Below, one piece after another: positions 36,652 to 45,197 of a DNA stretch of 64,000 nucleotides (positions within the stretch are counted from its first letter, which is position 1; each line of letters opens with the position of its first letter). Source of the stretch: Balneolaceae bacterium (lineage in GTDB: Bacteria; Bacteroidota; Rhodothermia; Balneolales; Balneolaceae); the NCBI GenBank assembly GCA_018401935.1, contig JAGYJQ010000015.1, positions 1-64,000 of the forward strand, given 5' to 3'. The notes beneath the pieces are model-generated. The model was not told where the DNA came from, did no database searches, and saw only the letters and a program-made list of their open reading frames with translations. A program made the position numbers and the translations under genes.

Positions 36652-37962
36652 ATGGCATTAGCAGCAACCACATTAATTGTATTTACCAGTGTAATAGTAT
36701 TCTTTGTAGTAATACTACTTCTGGTATCTATTTTGTTAGGAGCTAAATCTGTATTAACTCCATCAGGGCCCGTTAAAATCACCATTAACGGTGAGAAAGA
36801 GATTGAGGTAGCCTCTGGGAGTACTTTATTGAGTACACTAGGAGACAACAAAATCTTTCTACCCTCTGCTTGTGGCGGTGGTGGAACGTGTGTCCAGTGT
36901 AAATGTCAGGTACTTGAGGGTGGTGGAGAAATTCTACCCACAGAGACGCCACACTTTACTCGCGCCGAACAAGCCGATAAATGGAGATTGGGCTGTCAGG
37001 TTAAAGTAAAAGAAAACATGAACATTCAGATTCCAGAAGAAGTCTTTGGAATTAAGAAATGGGAAGCAAAAGTGGTTTCAAACTATAATGTGGCTTCTTT
37101 TATCAAGGAATTTATTGTGGAGATTCCTGAGGAAATGGATTACAAAGCGGGTGGATACATTCAGATTGAAATACCGCCATGCGAAGTGGATTATAAGAAC
37201 ATAGATATTACGGCCCACCCGGAAGAGCATGATACCCCTGATAAATTTCAGCTAGAATGGGATAAATTTGGCTTATGGGATCTTAAAATGAAGAATGACG
37301 AGACCGTAGAGCGCGCATACTCAATGGCTAGTTACCCAGCTGAAGGCCGTAGAGTGATGCTTAATGTTCGTATTGCAACGCCACCATGGGATCGTGCTAA
37401 AAACGGTTGGATGGATGTGAACCCAGGTATTGCTTCTTCATATATTTTTGACAAAAAAGCGGGAGATACGGTTACTATTTCAGGACCTTACGGGGAGTTT
37501 TTCATTAAAGAAGAAACCCAATCAGAAATGTTGTACGTAGGCGGTGGTGCTGGAATGGCTCCTATGCGCTCTCATTTATACCATCTGTTTAAAACCTTAG
37601 AAACAGGACGTAAGGTTTCTTACTGGTATGGTGGTCGTTCACGTCGTGAGTTATTCTATTTGGATCATTTTAAACAACTAGAAGACAAGTTCGATAACTT
37701 CAAATTTTATGTTGTGTTATCTGAACCACTCGAGGAAGATAATTGGGTCGAGAAAAAAGATGTAGATGATGCAGAAGGCGATGGTTTCTTAGGATTTGTT
37801 CACCAAGCAGTGATAGATCAGTATTTATCTAAGCATCCTGAACCCGAAGAAATAGAATTCTATTTCTGTGGACCACCATTAATGAATCAAGCTGTTCAAA
37901 AAATGTGCGACGACTGGGGTGTACCTGATGAAAATGTCGCATTTGATGACTTTGGCGGTTAA
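36652..37962 (+). CDS. nqrF: Na+-translocating NADH:quinone reductase subunit F
   Basis: NADH-oxidising subunit of 436 residues: one N-terminal helix (about 8-30), a ferredoxin domain and an FAD/NAD reductase domain. The [2Fe-2S] cysteines are Cys74, Cys80, Cys83 and Cys115 (CGGGGTCVQC, then RLGCQV). FAD and NADH blocks are RAYSMASYP, GGGAGMAPMRSH and the final FDDFGG. The ATG at 36652 (MALAATT) was chosen because it gives the usual membrane helix at the N-terminus. The frame is open to 36589, but that would overlap nqrE by 35 bases. Confidence 0.97.
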   Translation: MALAATTLIVFTSVIVFFVVILLLVSILLGAKSVLTPSGPVKITINGEKEIEVASGSTLLSTLGDNKIFLPSACGGGGTCVQCKCQVLEGGGEILPTETPHFTRAEQADKWRLGCQVKVKENMNIQIPEEVFGIKKWEAKVVSNYNVASFIKEFIVEIPEEMDYKAGGYIQIEIPPCEVDYKNIDITAHPEEHDTPDKFQLEWDKFGLWDLKMKNDETVERAYSMASYPAEGRRVMLNVRIATPPWDRAKNGWMDVNPGIASSYIFDKKAGDTVTISGPYGEFFIKEETQSEMLYVGGGAGMAPMRSHLYHLFKTLETGRKVSYWYGGRSRRELFYLDHFKQLEDKFDNFKFYVVLSEPLEEDNWVEKKDVDDAEGDGFLGFVHQAVIDQYLSKHPEPEEIEFYFCGPPLMNQAVQKMCDDWGVPDENVAFDDFGG

Positions 37963-37974
37963 TAGTCATCCTAC

Positions 37975-39051
37975 ATGACTATATTAAAGCAAATATACGC
38001 AGCAAATAGAAACGGCCTTGGTCGTTTCTATTTTGTTTTAGGACTATGTAGCTACCTACTGTTTACGATTACATGTAGTTCGTCAACGGGCTATGAAACC
38101 CTACTGGGGCAAGCCCAAGGGTCTACCTACACGTTGCAGTTTGAATCATATAAAACCGTGGATGCGAAACAGCTACAACCGGAGATAGACCAGCTATTAT
38201 CGGATATTGATCAATCTATGAGCACCTATGTGCCAGGTTCTATTATCTCTAGACTGAACCAATCCGAAGGTGCGTGGGTAGAGGTGGATGATTTGTTTAT
38301 GAGGGTGTTGGCATCAGCATTAGAAGTGGCAAAGGTAACCGAAGGTGCATTTGATCCTACCATTGGTTCTGTAGTTCAATTATGGGGATTTGGTTTCGAA
38401 GAAATCCGTGGGGATCTTAGTGAAGAAAGCATAGAACAAGCGCTATTTCGCACTGGTTTTGAGCAAATTAATGTGGATACACTACAAAATAAGGTTCGCA
38501 TTCCCAATGGCTTTTCAATCGATTTTAATGCTATCGCTCAAGGTTTTACGGTGGATACTCTAGCACAATTGTTAGAATCAAAAGGTATACAAGACTATAT
38601 GGTAGAATTGGGTGGTGAAGTACGTACTCGTGGTTATAATGATCGGGGAGAGGTCTGGAAGATTGGAATAGATCGGCCCAATGATGGAACTACATCAAAC
38701 AGAGAGTTGCAAGCCATTATATCTTTGGAGGATCAATCGTTAGCTACTTCAGGTAATTATCGCAAATATTGGATTGATCAACAAACCGGCGTTAAATACG
38801 CTCATACCATTGACCCCTCGACAGGCCGGCCAGCGATGAATCAACTACTAAGTGCAAGTATCTTACATCCACAGGCAACACTGGCTGATGCGTACGCCAC
38901 CGCTTGCATGGTTTGGGGGCATGTTCGCTGTATTGAATTCCTAGAGAGGGAAGCAGACTTTACTGGGGTACTTATATACACCGATGAGGATGGTAATTGG
39001 ATAACCTATTATAGTTCTGAATTGGACATTTCCATTGTCCAGGCTGACTAG
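37975..39051 (+). CDS. apbE: FAD:protein FMN transferase (ApbE)
   Basis: Exported flavin transferase that uses FAD to attach FMN to Thr in NqrB and NqrC. The 358 residues have an N-terminal hydrophobic signal (about 17-37) ending near TITC, a loose lipobox. The ApbE fold shows MSTYVPGSIISRLN, FDPTIGSVVQLWGFG (about 122-136), the DFNAIAQGFTVD block, and AHTIDPSTGRP (about 280-290). It lies 12 bases after nqrF, the standard place. It converges on nqrM. Confidence 0.96.
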   Translation: MTILKQIYAANRNGLGRFYFVLGLCSYLLFTITCSSSTGYETLLGQAQGSTYTLQFESYKTVDAKQLQPEIDQLLSDIDQSMSTYVPGSIISRLNQSEGAWVEVDDLFMRVLASALEVAKVTEGAFDPTIGSVVQLWGFGFEEIRGDLSEESIEQALFRTGFEQINVDTLQNKVRIPNGFSIDFNAIAQGFTVDTLAQLLESKGIQDYMVELGGEVRTRGYNDRGEVWKIGIDRPNDGTTSNRELQAIISLEDQSLATSGNYRKYWIDQQTGVKYAHTIDPSTGRPAMNQLLSASILHPQATLADAYATACMVWGHVRCIEFLEREADFTGVLIYTDEDGNWITYYSSELDISIVQAD

Positions 39052-39083
39052 GGTAGGCAGTTGCCCTTGGCGCTTAAGCGATA

Positions 39084-39338
39084 TTAAACAAAAGGGCTAA
39101 ACTCGGGCTCTTCTTTCTTCTGGCTTAAGTTCGTTTTGTCGTCACTTTTACACTTCTGGTCAGGTAGCGCACCGCATAAACTACAAGCCTCGCCCTCCTC
39201 ATTTAGGAATGGACTATTGCTTGCGCAGGTACCAGCAAATTCACCATCTTTTTTGGCCCATATTTTAATGGCTATACCGGCAAAGCCAATACCTAAAAAG
39301 GTGATAGCTAATAATAGAGTGGCCAAAAATACTTCCAT
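39084..39338 (-). CDS. nqrM: Na+-NQR maturation protein NqrM
   Basis: Small membrane protein of 84 residues. One N-terminal helix (about 4-27) is followed by four cysteines at 38, 52, 55 and 63 (GTCASN, EACSLCG, DQKC), the pattern of NqrM/DUF539. NqrM is known to be needed to assemble the Fe centre between NqrD and NqrE. In most operons it follows apbE on the same strand. Here it faces the operon, with 32 bases between stops, so it needs its own promoter. Confidence 0.88.
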   Translation of the reverse strand: MEVFLATLLLAITFLGIGFAGIAIKIWAKKDGEFAGTCASNSPFLNEEGEACSLCGALPDQKCKSDDKTNLSQKKEEPEFSPFV

Positions 39339-39475
39339 GGATGGATTAATTTTTATGATGAGCTAAATTGAAATACTACATAAAAATCGCATTATTTATG
39401 ATAAATGACAATTAAAGCTTGTTATAAATAGTCTGTTTACAGAGTAAAATAGGTGCTTCTCAGTGAACATTTCCC

Positions 39476-39483
39476 TATATTTG
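39476..39483 (+). promoter_or_regulatory. -7 element (TATATTTG) for tRNA-Arg
   Basis: A perfect TAnnTTTG match ending 19 bases before the tRNA. No clear TTTG lies at the usual distance upstream. Confidence 0.5.
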
Positions 39484-39502
39484 TCGTCCATTAAATATGT
39501 AT

Positions 39503-39576
39503 GCGCCCGTAGCTCAACTGGATAGAGTACCAGGTTTCGGCCCTGGGGGTTGGGGGTTCGAACCCTCCCGGGCGTA
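39503..39576 (+). tRNA. tRNA-Arg (TCG)
   Basis: Acceptor GCGCCCG (39503-39509) pairs with CGGGCGT (39569-39575) and the discriminator is A39576. The D stem is GCTC/GAGT. The anticodon stem is CCAGG/CCTGG around TTTCGGC, giving anticodon TCG (39537-39539). The T stem is GGGGG/CCTCC with loop TTCGAAC. The GCGCCCGTAGCTCA start is typical of arginine tRNAs reading CGN. CCA is not encoded. A terminator follows. Confidence 0.94.
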
Positions 39577-39581
39577 CTTTT

Positions 39582-39617
39582 AAAGCCAAGTTTGTTGTAT
39601 CAAGCTTGGCTTTTTTT
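39582..39617 (+). terminator. intrinsic terminator after tRNA-Arg
   Basis: AAAGCCAAG (39582-39590) pairs with CTTGGCTTT (39605-39613) around a 14-base loop and ends in a T-run. The following 190 bases to 39805 hold no gene I can support. Confidence 0.85.
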
Positions 39618-39805
39618 ATAGGAGTAATCAATTCTATTTCCATTTGCACGAGTAGGCCTAAACCAACCAATATCACATTAAGGTTCATTATCCATACTAA
39701 AGAGCTTTAAACAAGACACCACCTCCGCACAAAAAAGGGATGTAAGGAACAGCTTATAGGGTACTCTATAGGGTAAAGAAAGGGTTAAAAATCCATTATT
39801 ATTCT

Positions 39806-41830
39806 ATGCAGAAAGCAGTACTAGCCCATCGTAATTCAGGTGTTTTATTGGCATTTAACTTAACAAAGGTGCTTTGTATGTTTTGGGCGTTGATTCTGGC
39901 TCAGTTTGCATCAACCCGAGGGGGGTACGGCCAAATTATTAGTCAATATGTGGAAACTGAGTCGGGAACAAGCCCTAAAGGAATAGAGATATGGAATAAT
40001 ACGGAGGATACCTTGCGTTTTGCGAGTTATCCGTTATCGGTGTGGAAGGGGACCAATGGAGCCGATCCTAGGTTGGATTTCATTCTGGAGGAGGGGAGCT
40101 TGGCACCCACGAGGGTTTTGGTTATAGGCACCTCGGATATGGAAGCTAGTGCGGCAAATCATGGGGCTACTTTTTACGAAGAGAATTTCACCTTTAACGG
40201 GGACGATGCTTTAGTGATTCAATACGGGGACTCGACAACCGACGTATTTGGAACCCCTGGTGAAGACCCAGGAGTAGCGTGGTCAGGCCCTGGTGTATCC
40301 ACCAACAATGTGAATCTAGGCTTAAAGTTTGGTATTCAACGGGGTGATGTAGACGGTTGGGAGGATCCAAGTATTCGGTTCGAGGTGGTATCATCTTCAC
40401 CAAGTGAGGAGGTTGAAACTAGCGGATTGACTCATTTGGGATTAGCGCCGGCTACTAGAAAGGCCTTAGAAAATACTGGTCAATGGCATCTGTTGAGTAT
40501 CCCTAAAGGTGGAGCGAGCTTATCGGAGATCGCCGATGATGTGCTGATCCAAGGGATTCCAGGAAGCCCGTATTCTGCGCATAATCCGAATGTTTTCATG
40601 TATGATAAGCAAGGAAAATGGAGTGTTCCTACCACTTTGGACGTGCCTATTGGAGAGGGTTTGGGTTTGGCCTTGTATCATTTTGGTGAGTTAGGCAATA
40701 CAGGGGATGTATCAACGGTGTTGGATGTATCCGCGCCGGAGTTAAATACTGATGTGGGGGTGGCATTGAATAATAGTGGGCTTAGTGCGTTTACGTTGGT
40801 TGGTAATCCCTTTGCTTCATATTATAATCTAAGCAGCATTGAGCTGAATCAAGGTTCCTTACAGCAAGCCGTTCACATTTGGGACCCTATAGAGTCTACT
40901 TATGAGTCGGTTATGCAATCGAGTGATTTTGTGCTATCACCTTGGCAGGCCTTCTGGGTGGAGACTGCTGATACACTGGCCGATAGTCTATACTTCCCTA
41001 AAGAGGGCCGTAGCTATCTGAGTGGTTTTAGTGGGCAAGAGAAAGTTAGGGAGAGTAGAAGGGAACTGAAATTCAGTCTCCGTTCTGATTTAACCCTAGA
41101 CAAGGCTCTTACGATTTATTTTAACACCGAAGCTTCCTACGATTGGGATAGGTATGATGCGTCTAAAGTAGTACCCACTACACATTGGTTGGGCATTCTG
41201 GGTATCGAAAAAGAAAGCAGATTAAAGTCAGTGGAGTCGTTACCCATGGACATAGATAAGCCCGTTTTACTGCCCCTTAAGTTGATAACGAATGTATATG
41301 ATGAACCATTTACCCTTGAGTGGAAGGGAGTAGAAACGTTGCCGATGAATTTATCCATCGTGTTTATTGACTATGAGACGGGGGGCCGAATTGATCTTTT
41401 TTCCAATGAATACTATCAATTCACCATAAAGCAACACTCCTCAGCCCAGTTCTCACTAGTAGCGCCGAAGGATTCCGAGTCTCACCGGTTTGCCCTGATG
41501 CTACAAAACAATGCCGATATTTCCACGAGTATGGAGGATTCGAGCACTCCAGACGCTGAGCTAGGCGGGGTTGTTAGCTTAGAGCCAAATTACCCAAATC
41601 CATTTAACCCAAGTACGACCATACACTATCGTGTATCTAAGGCAACCCATGTGCAGTTAAAGGTATTCGATGCTATAGGCCGGTTGGTTAGGGTGTTAGA
41701 GAATGGGTTTCATGAGCCAGGTGAATACCAAACCGAGTGGAATGCGAGCAGGGAGGCATCGGGGGTTTTTTACTTGCAGCTTATAAGTCAAGAAGGAGTA
41801 TTAACCCAAAAAATGCTGCTTCTCAAGTAG
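39806..41830 (+). CDS. secreted protein with lamin-tail-like domain and C-terminal T9SS-type sorting domain
   Basis: 674 residues. A signal peptide (about 20-45, ending before GGYGQ) precedes a domain resembling lamin-tail (LTD) folds (about 50-180, with GIEIWNNTEDTLRF), then a large unassigned middle. The last 80 residues carry NYPNPFNPSTTIHYRV (about 592-607), FDAIGRLVRVL and SGVFYLQL, the beta-sandwich end domain used for type IX secretion in Bacteroidota and common in Balneolota. Predicted export to the surface or medium. No enzyme motif was recognised. Followed by a PID-CTERM small protein 47 bases later. Confidence 0.82.
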   Translation: MQKAVLAHRNSGVLLAFNLTKVLCMFWALILAQFASTRGGYGQIISQYVETESGTSPKGIEIWNNTEDTLRFASYPLSVWKGTNGADPRLDFILEEGSLAPTRVLVIGTSDMEASAANHGATFYEENFTFNGDDALVIQYGDSTTDVFGTPGEDPGVAWSGPGVSTNNVNLGLKFGIQRGDVDGWEDPSIRFEVVSSSPSEEVETSGLTHLGLAPATRKALENTGQWHLLSIPKGGASLSEIADDVLIQGIPGSPYSAHNPNVFMYDKQGKWSVPTTLDVPIGEGLGLALYHFGELGNTGDVSTVLDVSAPELNTDVGVALNNSGLSAFTLVGNPFASYYNLSSIELNQGSLQQAVHIWDPIESTYESVMQSSDFVLSPWQAFWVETADTLADSLYFPKEGRSYLSGFSGQEKVRESRRELKFSLRSDLTLDKALTIYFNTEASYDWDRYDASKVVPTTHWLGILGIEKESRLKSVESLPMDIDKPVLLPLKLITNVYDEPFTLEWKGVETLPMNLSIVFIDYETGGRIDLFSNEYYQFTIKQHSSAQFSLVAPKDSESHRFALMLQNNADISTSMEDSSTPDAELGGVVSLEPNYPNPFNPSTTIHYRVSKATHVQLKVFDAIGRLVRVLENGFHEPGEYQTEWNASREASGVFYLQLISQEGVLTQKMLLLK

Positions 41831-41877
41831 AGATTCGTCAAGGCACATTAGAATTAAAACAAAGAGAGAGGTCCACC

Positions 41878-42150
41878 ATGAGTTCACTATATCCAAAAAT
41901 TGGTTATCACCGAATAGGCTTATCCGTATGTATTACCTTCATTTTTATTATTACCATACTGACGGTCACTAGCTTGATGGTGGTAGAATTAAATGCACAA
42001 CCCAGTTTTCCCTCTACACCAGACCCAGCGCCCATTGATGGGGGTTTAGGACTTTTAGCTGCAGCTGGTGGTGCTTATGCATATAAAAAGATTAAACATG
42101 CGAAAGCCAATTTCGGTAAAGCAGAGGATGCTGATGGAAAAAATATATAG
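41878..42150 (+). CDS. small PID-CTERM sorting-domain protein
   Basis: 90 residues. An N-terminal hydrophobic signal (about 15-40, ending near ELNAQ) is followed by a Pro-rich stretch and PAPIDGGLGLLAAAGGAYAY (49-68) and KKIKH. This pattern of Pro-Ile-Asp-Gly-Gly, a short hydrophobic helix and basic residues is the PID-CTERM signal annotated in Bacteroidota. The processing enzyme and function are not established to my knowledge. The ATG at 41878 has AGAGAGG six bases upstream. The frame is open to 41737 but runs through the neighbouring CDS. A terminator follows. Confidence 0.75.
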   Translation: MSSLYPKIGYHRIGLSVCITFIFIITILTVTSLMVVELNAQPSFPSTPDPAPIDGGLGLLAAAGGAYAYKKIKHAKANFGKAEDADGKNI

Positions 42151-42154
42151 GCCA

Positions 42155-42188
42155 AAAAAAAGACTACTCTGTCGAAGTAGTCTTTTTG
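42155..42188 (+). terminator. intrinsic terminator after the PID-CTERM gene
   Basis: AGACTACT (42161-42168) pairs with AGTAGTCT (42176-42183). It is preceded by an A-run and followed by T5, so it is usable in both directions. Confidence 0.88.
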
Positions 42189-42261
42189 AAATTAGGGTCT
42201 AATATTTATTGTCTTTTAAAAGATATTTGCCGGTCAAGGTCAATTATCAAGGGTCTATTGT

Positions 42262-42292
42262 ATAACTCTAAATGCGTTAGTGATAGAGTTAT
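42262..42292. repeat. 9-base inverted repeat upstream of the isoaspartyl peptidase gene
   Basis: ATAACTCTA (42262-42270) and TAGAGTTAT (42284-42292) are perfect inverted copies separated by 13 bases, about 108 bases before the next ATG. There is no T-run. It may be an operator or an RNA hairpin. Confidence 0.55.
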
Positions 42293-42399
42293 CGTCTCCC
42301 TTCTTGAAATACTTAAATCTTTTTTAAAAAAAAGTTTCGATGGGTAGACTTTTCTTGTATAATCCATCATCAGTAGGCCGTAAACGAATATTTTGATAC

Positions 42400-43440
42400 A
42401 TGTTTAAACGAACTTTTTCTTTAGTACCCACCTTATTTTTAGTGACTTTATTTGGTTTTTTTACCTTTGGATTGCCGACGGTAACTGCTCAAATGTCTGG
42501 AAACACAATAATGCAAGAGGCTCCTGAACAAAAATGGGCTATTGCATTGCACGGTGGAGCAGGTTATGTCTCTCCCGACATGCCAGAAGAAAGAAAGGCT
42601 CGTTATATGGCTGCGTTAGATTCCGCTTTGGTTATAGGGGTAGATATTTTAGAACAAGGGGGCTCATCGCTAGACGCCGTTGAACAGACCGTTCGTTTTT
42701 TAGAAGACAACCCACTATTCAATGCTGGTCGTGGTGCGGTATTTACCAGCGAAGGAAAAAATGAGTTAGATGCAGCAATTATGGATGGTTCGCAGATGAA
42801 CGCTGGAGCTGCTACAGGTTTAACAACGGTTAAACATCCAATATCCTTGGCCCGAATTATCATGGAAGAATCCAGACATATTTTATTTGCAGGATCGGGC
42901 GCCGAGCAGTTTGCGGATCAAACCACCGTTGAGCGCGTAGACCCAGAATACTTTAAGGTACCGGCTCGCTATGAAGCTTGGAAGAATGCCAATGAATCCC
43001 GTGGATATTTGGAATCGCAACCTGATAATGGGTGGAAAATGGGAACAGTTGGTTGTGTGGCCGTAGATAAAACAGGCCGTTTAGTAGCGGGTACATCAAC
43101 TGGAGGAATGACCAACAAGAGGTATGGAAGAGTTGGTGACGTGCCTATAATTGGATCAGGAACCTATGCCGATGATCAGGTAGCGGTGTCGGCAACCGGT
43201 TGGGGAGAACGTATTATGCTTAATGTTTCTGCTCATCGCTTGGCTAGTCACATGCGGTATACAGGTGCTAGTTTGAATGAGTCTATGAATTACTTAGTCT
43301 ATGAATTATTGAATGAAGGTGAAGCTGGGTTTATCGCTGTAGATCGAGAGGGGAATATCTCAATGGAAACGAACACCGGCTCTATGTTTCGCGCATCTCA
43401 AAGCGAAGGTGGTGAGAAGACCGTAGCCATTTGGAAGTAA
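42400..43440 (+). CDS. iaaA: isoaspartyl peptidase/L-asparaginase (plant-type, Ntn hydrolase)
   Basis: Threonine-type Ntn hydrolase of 346 residues that self-cleaves to expose the nucleophile Thr216 in WKMGTVGCVAVD. It would hydrolyse asparagine and/or beta-aspartyl dipeptides. Other blocks are ALHGGAG (49-55), NPLFNAGRGAVFT (about 104-116), DAAIMDG and GTSTGGMTNKRYGRVGD. An N-terminal signal peptide (about 8-31) predicts periplasmic location, as in several Bacteroidota homologues. It appears to be a single-gene unit, with an inverted repeat in its 210-base leader. Confidence 0.94.
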   Translation: MFKRTFSLVPTLFLVTLFGFFTFGLPTVTAQMSGNTIMQEAPEQKWAIALHGGAGYVSPDMPEERKARYMAALDSALVIGVDILEQGGSSLDAVEQTVRFLEDNPLFNAGRGAVFTSEGKNELDAAIMDGSQMNAGAATGLTTVKHPISLARIIMEESRHILFAGSGAEQFADQTTVERVDPEYFKVPARYEAWKNANESRGYLESQPDNGWKMGTVGCVAVDKTGRLVAGTSTGGMTNKRYGRVGDVPIIGSGTYADDQVAVSATGWGERIMLNVSAHRLASHMRYTGASLNESMNYLVYELLNEGEAGFIAVDREGNISMETNTGSMFRASQSEGGEKTVAIWK

Positions 43441-43445
43441 TTCTT

Positions 43446-44201
43446 TTATCCGCGATGAAAGCGATCACGTAATTCTTGGACATAAACACCAATATCGTTT
43501 CGCAATTCATGGAAACGCTCGTGAAATCCTAGATATTGGGATTTTTTGAAAAACCCTTTTCCTTTAAGTTGTACCAGTCGATTTAATCCGTTATTTGCAT
43601 ATAATAGTGATCGCTTGGTGTAGGCAATGTTAGCCCCCATGTACTCATGGTCAAATCCGAAAGAGTAACCCCCGGCTAATTTAGCCCCTATTTTTAGAGT
43701 TTCTTCGACAAAGTCATCAATTTCTGTGCTTTGATGCTTTTCATCTATCGATAGTGCCCATCGTAAGACGTCAATGGCTAGATTTTTTGATCGAGAGTAG
43801 ATCCGTAAATTATCTAAACTACCATAATTGGAGTAGGCAAAATCTTCACTCAAGGCTTTCCATTCTTCACCTTCGTCAAAATCCATTTCCGCCTCATCGT
43901 CATATTCTTCTAGAGCGTTAAACGGAAATTCATCTTCATCAAATTCGTCTTCGTCCTCCCAATCTTCGTCATCTGGAAAATAGGCTTCGTCTAGTAATAA
44001 TTCTTCTTCTACATAGGCTTCGAAAGCGTCATCTTCGCTAACACTTTCCTCAAGTAAGGTAATCCAGCGGGGAGTAGAACCACCACGAGGGTCAGTGGTG
44101 ATGAATTTCCTTAATTGATCACTCTTTTTTTCTACTTCCGAAATATGTGCATCCCACTGGTGTTCGTTCCAAAGTTCATCGTCGGAATGGCTGTATTGCA
44201 T
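43446..44201 (-). CDS. hypothetical acidic protein
   Basis: I do not recognise a family for these 251 residues. The first 140 are extremely acidic (for example DDEDWEDEDEFDEDEFPF near 76-93). The rest (about 140-251) looks like a folded helical domain with NLAIDVLRWALSIDEKH, AKLAGGYSFGFDHE and a basic end. There is no signal peptide or transmembrane helix, so it is probably cytoplasmic. It is leftward, convergent with iaaA (5 bases between stops). A consensus DnaA box lies in its 147-base upstream gap. Function unknown. Confidence 0.6.
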   Translation of the reverse strand: MQYSHSDDELWNEHQWDAHISEVEKKSDQLRKFITTDPRGGSTPRWITLLEESVSEDDAFEAYVEEELLLDEAYFPDDEDWEDEDEFDEDEFPFNALEEYDDEAEMDFDEGEEWKALSEDFAYSNYGSLDNLRIYSRSKNLAIDVLRWALSIDEKHQSTEIDDFVEETLKIGAKLAGGYSFGFDHEYMGANIAYTKRSLLYANNGLNRLVQLKGKGFFKKSQYLGFHERFHELRNDIGVYVQELRDRFHRG

Positions 44202-44288
44202 ATGAATGGAGCAATGATGGTTAAGGTTTTATAAATAAAGCTGAATTTAATGCCCTTAGTCAAGAGCAAGTGGAAAAATACGGGTTTT

Positions 44289-44297
44289 TGTGGATAA
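44289..44297 (-). promoter_or_regulatory. consensus DnaA box
   Basis: TTATCCACA on the minus strand lies in the 147-base gap between purine nucleoside phosphorylase and the acidic hypothetical gene. It is an isolated single site, possibly by chance. Confidence 0.4.
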
Positions 44298-44348
44298 ATA
44301 AGTGTGTGAGCAGAAAAAAGATCCTATCATTAAAGCAACCGAAAAAGA

Positions 44349-45185
44349 TTAAAGCCGTTCCAGTACACCTACTACTACACGTGTTAATTGCGGTTCTGCC
44401 ATAGCAGCGGCTTCTAACACATCATCCAGGCTCACGGGCTCAAGAGAATCGGGAAAACATTCATCGGTGATGACCGAAATCCCGAGCACCTCCATACTCA
44501 TGTGTACTGCTGCAATCACTTCTGGTACAGTAGACATACCCACCACATCGGCGCCTAATTGTCGCATATATCGATATTCCGCCTTGGTTTCCATCATTGG
44601 TCCAGATACGGCTAAATATACTCCTTGATGCATCTTTATCCCTGCATCGAGGGCCACTTGCTCGGCAGTGGCCAATAAACGCTCGGTGTAAGGTTGGGAC
44701 ATATCTGGAAATCGAGGACCTAAATCAGGATCATTGGGGCCAATTAGAGGGTTATCCCCTAAGAAATTAATATGGTCGTTAATGAGCATGATATCTCCAC
44801 GCTCAAAATTGGGGTTCAATCCACCACAGGCGTTGCTTACTAACAGCGTTTGAATTCCTAACATCTTGGCTACTCGAATTGGAAAAGCAATTTGGTTCAT
44901 GGAATAGCCCTCGTAATAGTGAAACCGCCCTTGCATTGCCATTACGGGTTTACCACCTAGATACCCAATCAATAATTTACCGGCATGGCTTTCTACTGTG
45001 GACACAGGAAAGTGAGGTATCTCCTCGTAAGGCAATTCTAATTCAACAGTCATTTCTTCCGCTAGTTGCCCTAGGCCAGTTCCCAATATGAGCAAGTATT
45101 CTGGGTCAATGGGTAGGCGTTCTTTAATGAATGAAACAGCCTCTGCTCGCTGATTTCTAGCTTGTTGTAAAGAATTGCTTGACAT
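44349..45185 (-). CDS. punA: purine-nucleoside phosphorylase (trimeric type I)
   Basis: Phosphorolyses inosine and guanosine (and deoxy forms) for purine salvage. The 278 residues show the PNP phosphate and base sites: ILGTGLGQLA (about 34-43), PVSTVESHAGKL (about 60-71), AMQGRFHYYEGYSM (about 82-95), LLVSNACGGLNPNFERGDIMLI, and the late VVGMSTVPEVIAA block. It is the last gene of the yggS-divIVA cluster, 12 bases after divIVA. Confidence 0.95.
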   Translation of the reverse strand: MSSNSLQQARNQRAEAVSFIKERLPIDPEYLLILGTGLGQLAEEMTVELELPYEEIPHFPVSTVESHAGKLLIGYLGGKPVMAMQGRFHYYEGYSMNQIAFPIRVAKMLGIQTLLVSNACGGLNPNFERGDIMLINDHINFLGDNPLIGPNDPDLGPRFPDMSQPYTERLLATAEQVALDAGIKMHQGVYLAVSGPMMETKAEYRYMRQLGADVVGMSTVPEVIAAVHMSMEVLGISVITDECFPDSLEPVSLDDVLEAAAMAEPQLTRVVVGVLERL

Positions 45186-45197
45186 ATGGTAATCTTG

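Noticed and set aside
41737-41877. Upstream start for the PID-CTERM gene
   Set aside because: It lies inside the preceding CDS in another frame, and would bury the signal peptide behind 47 residues. The ATG at 41878 has an upstream AG-rich site.
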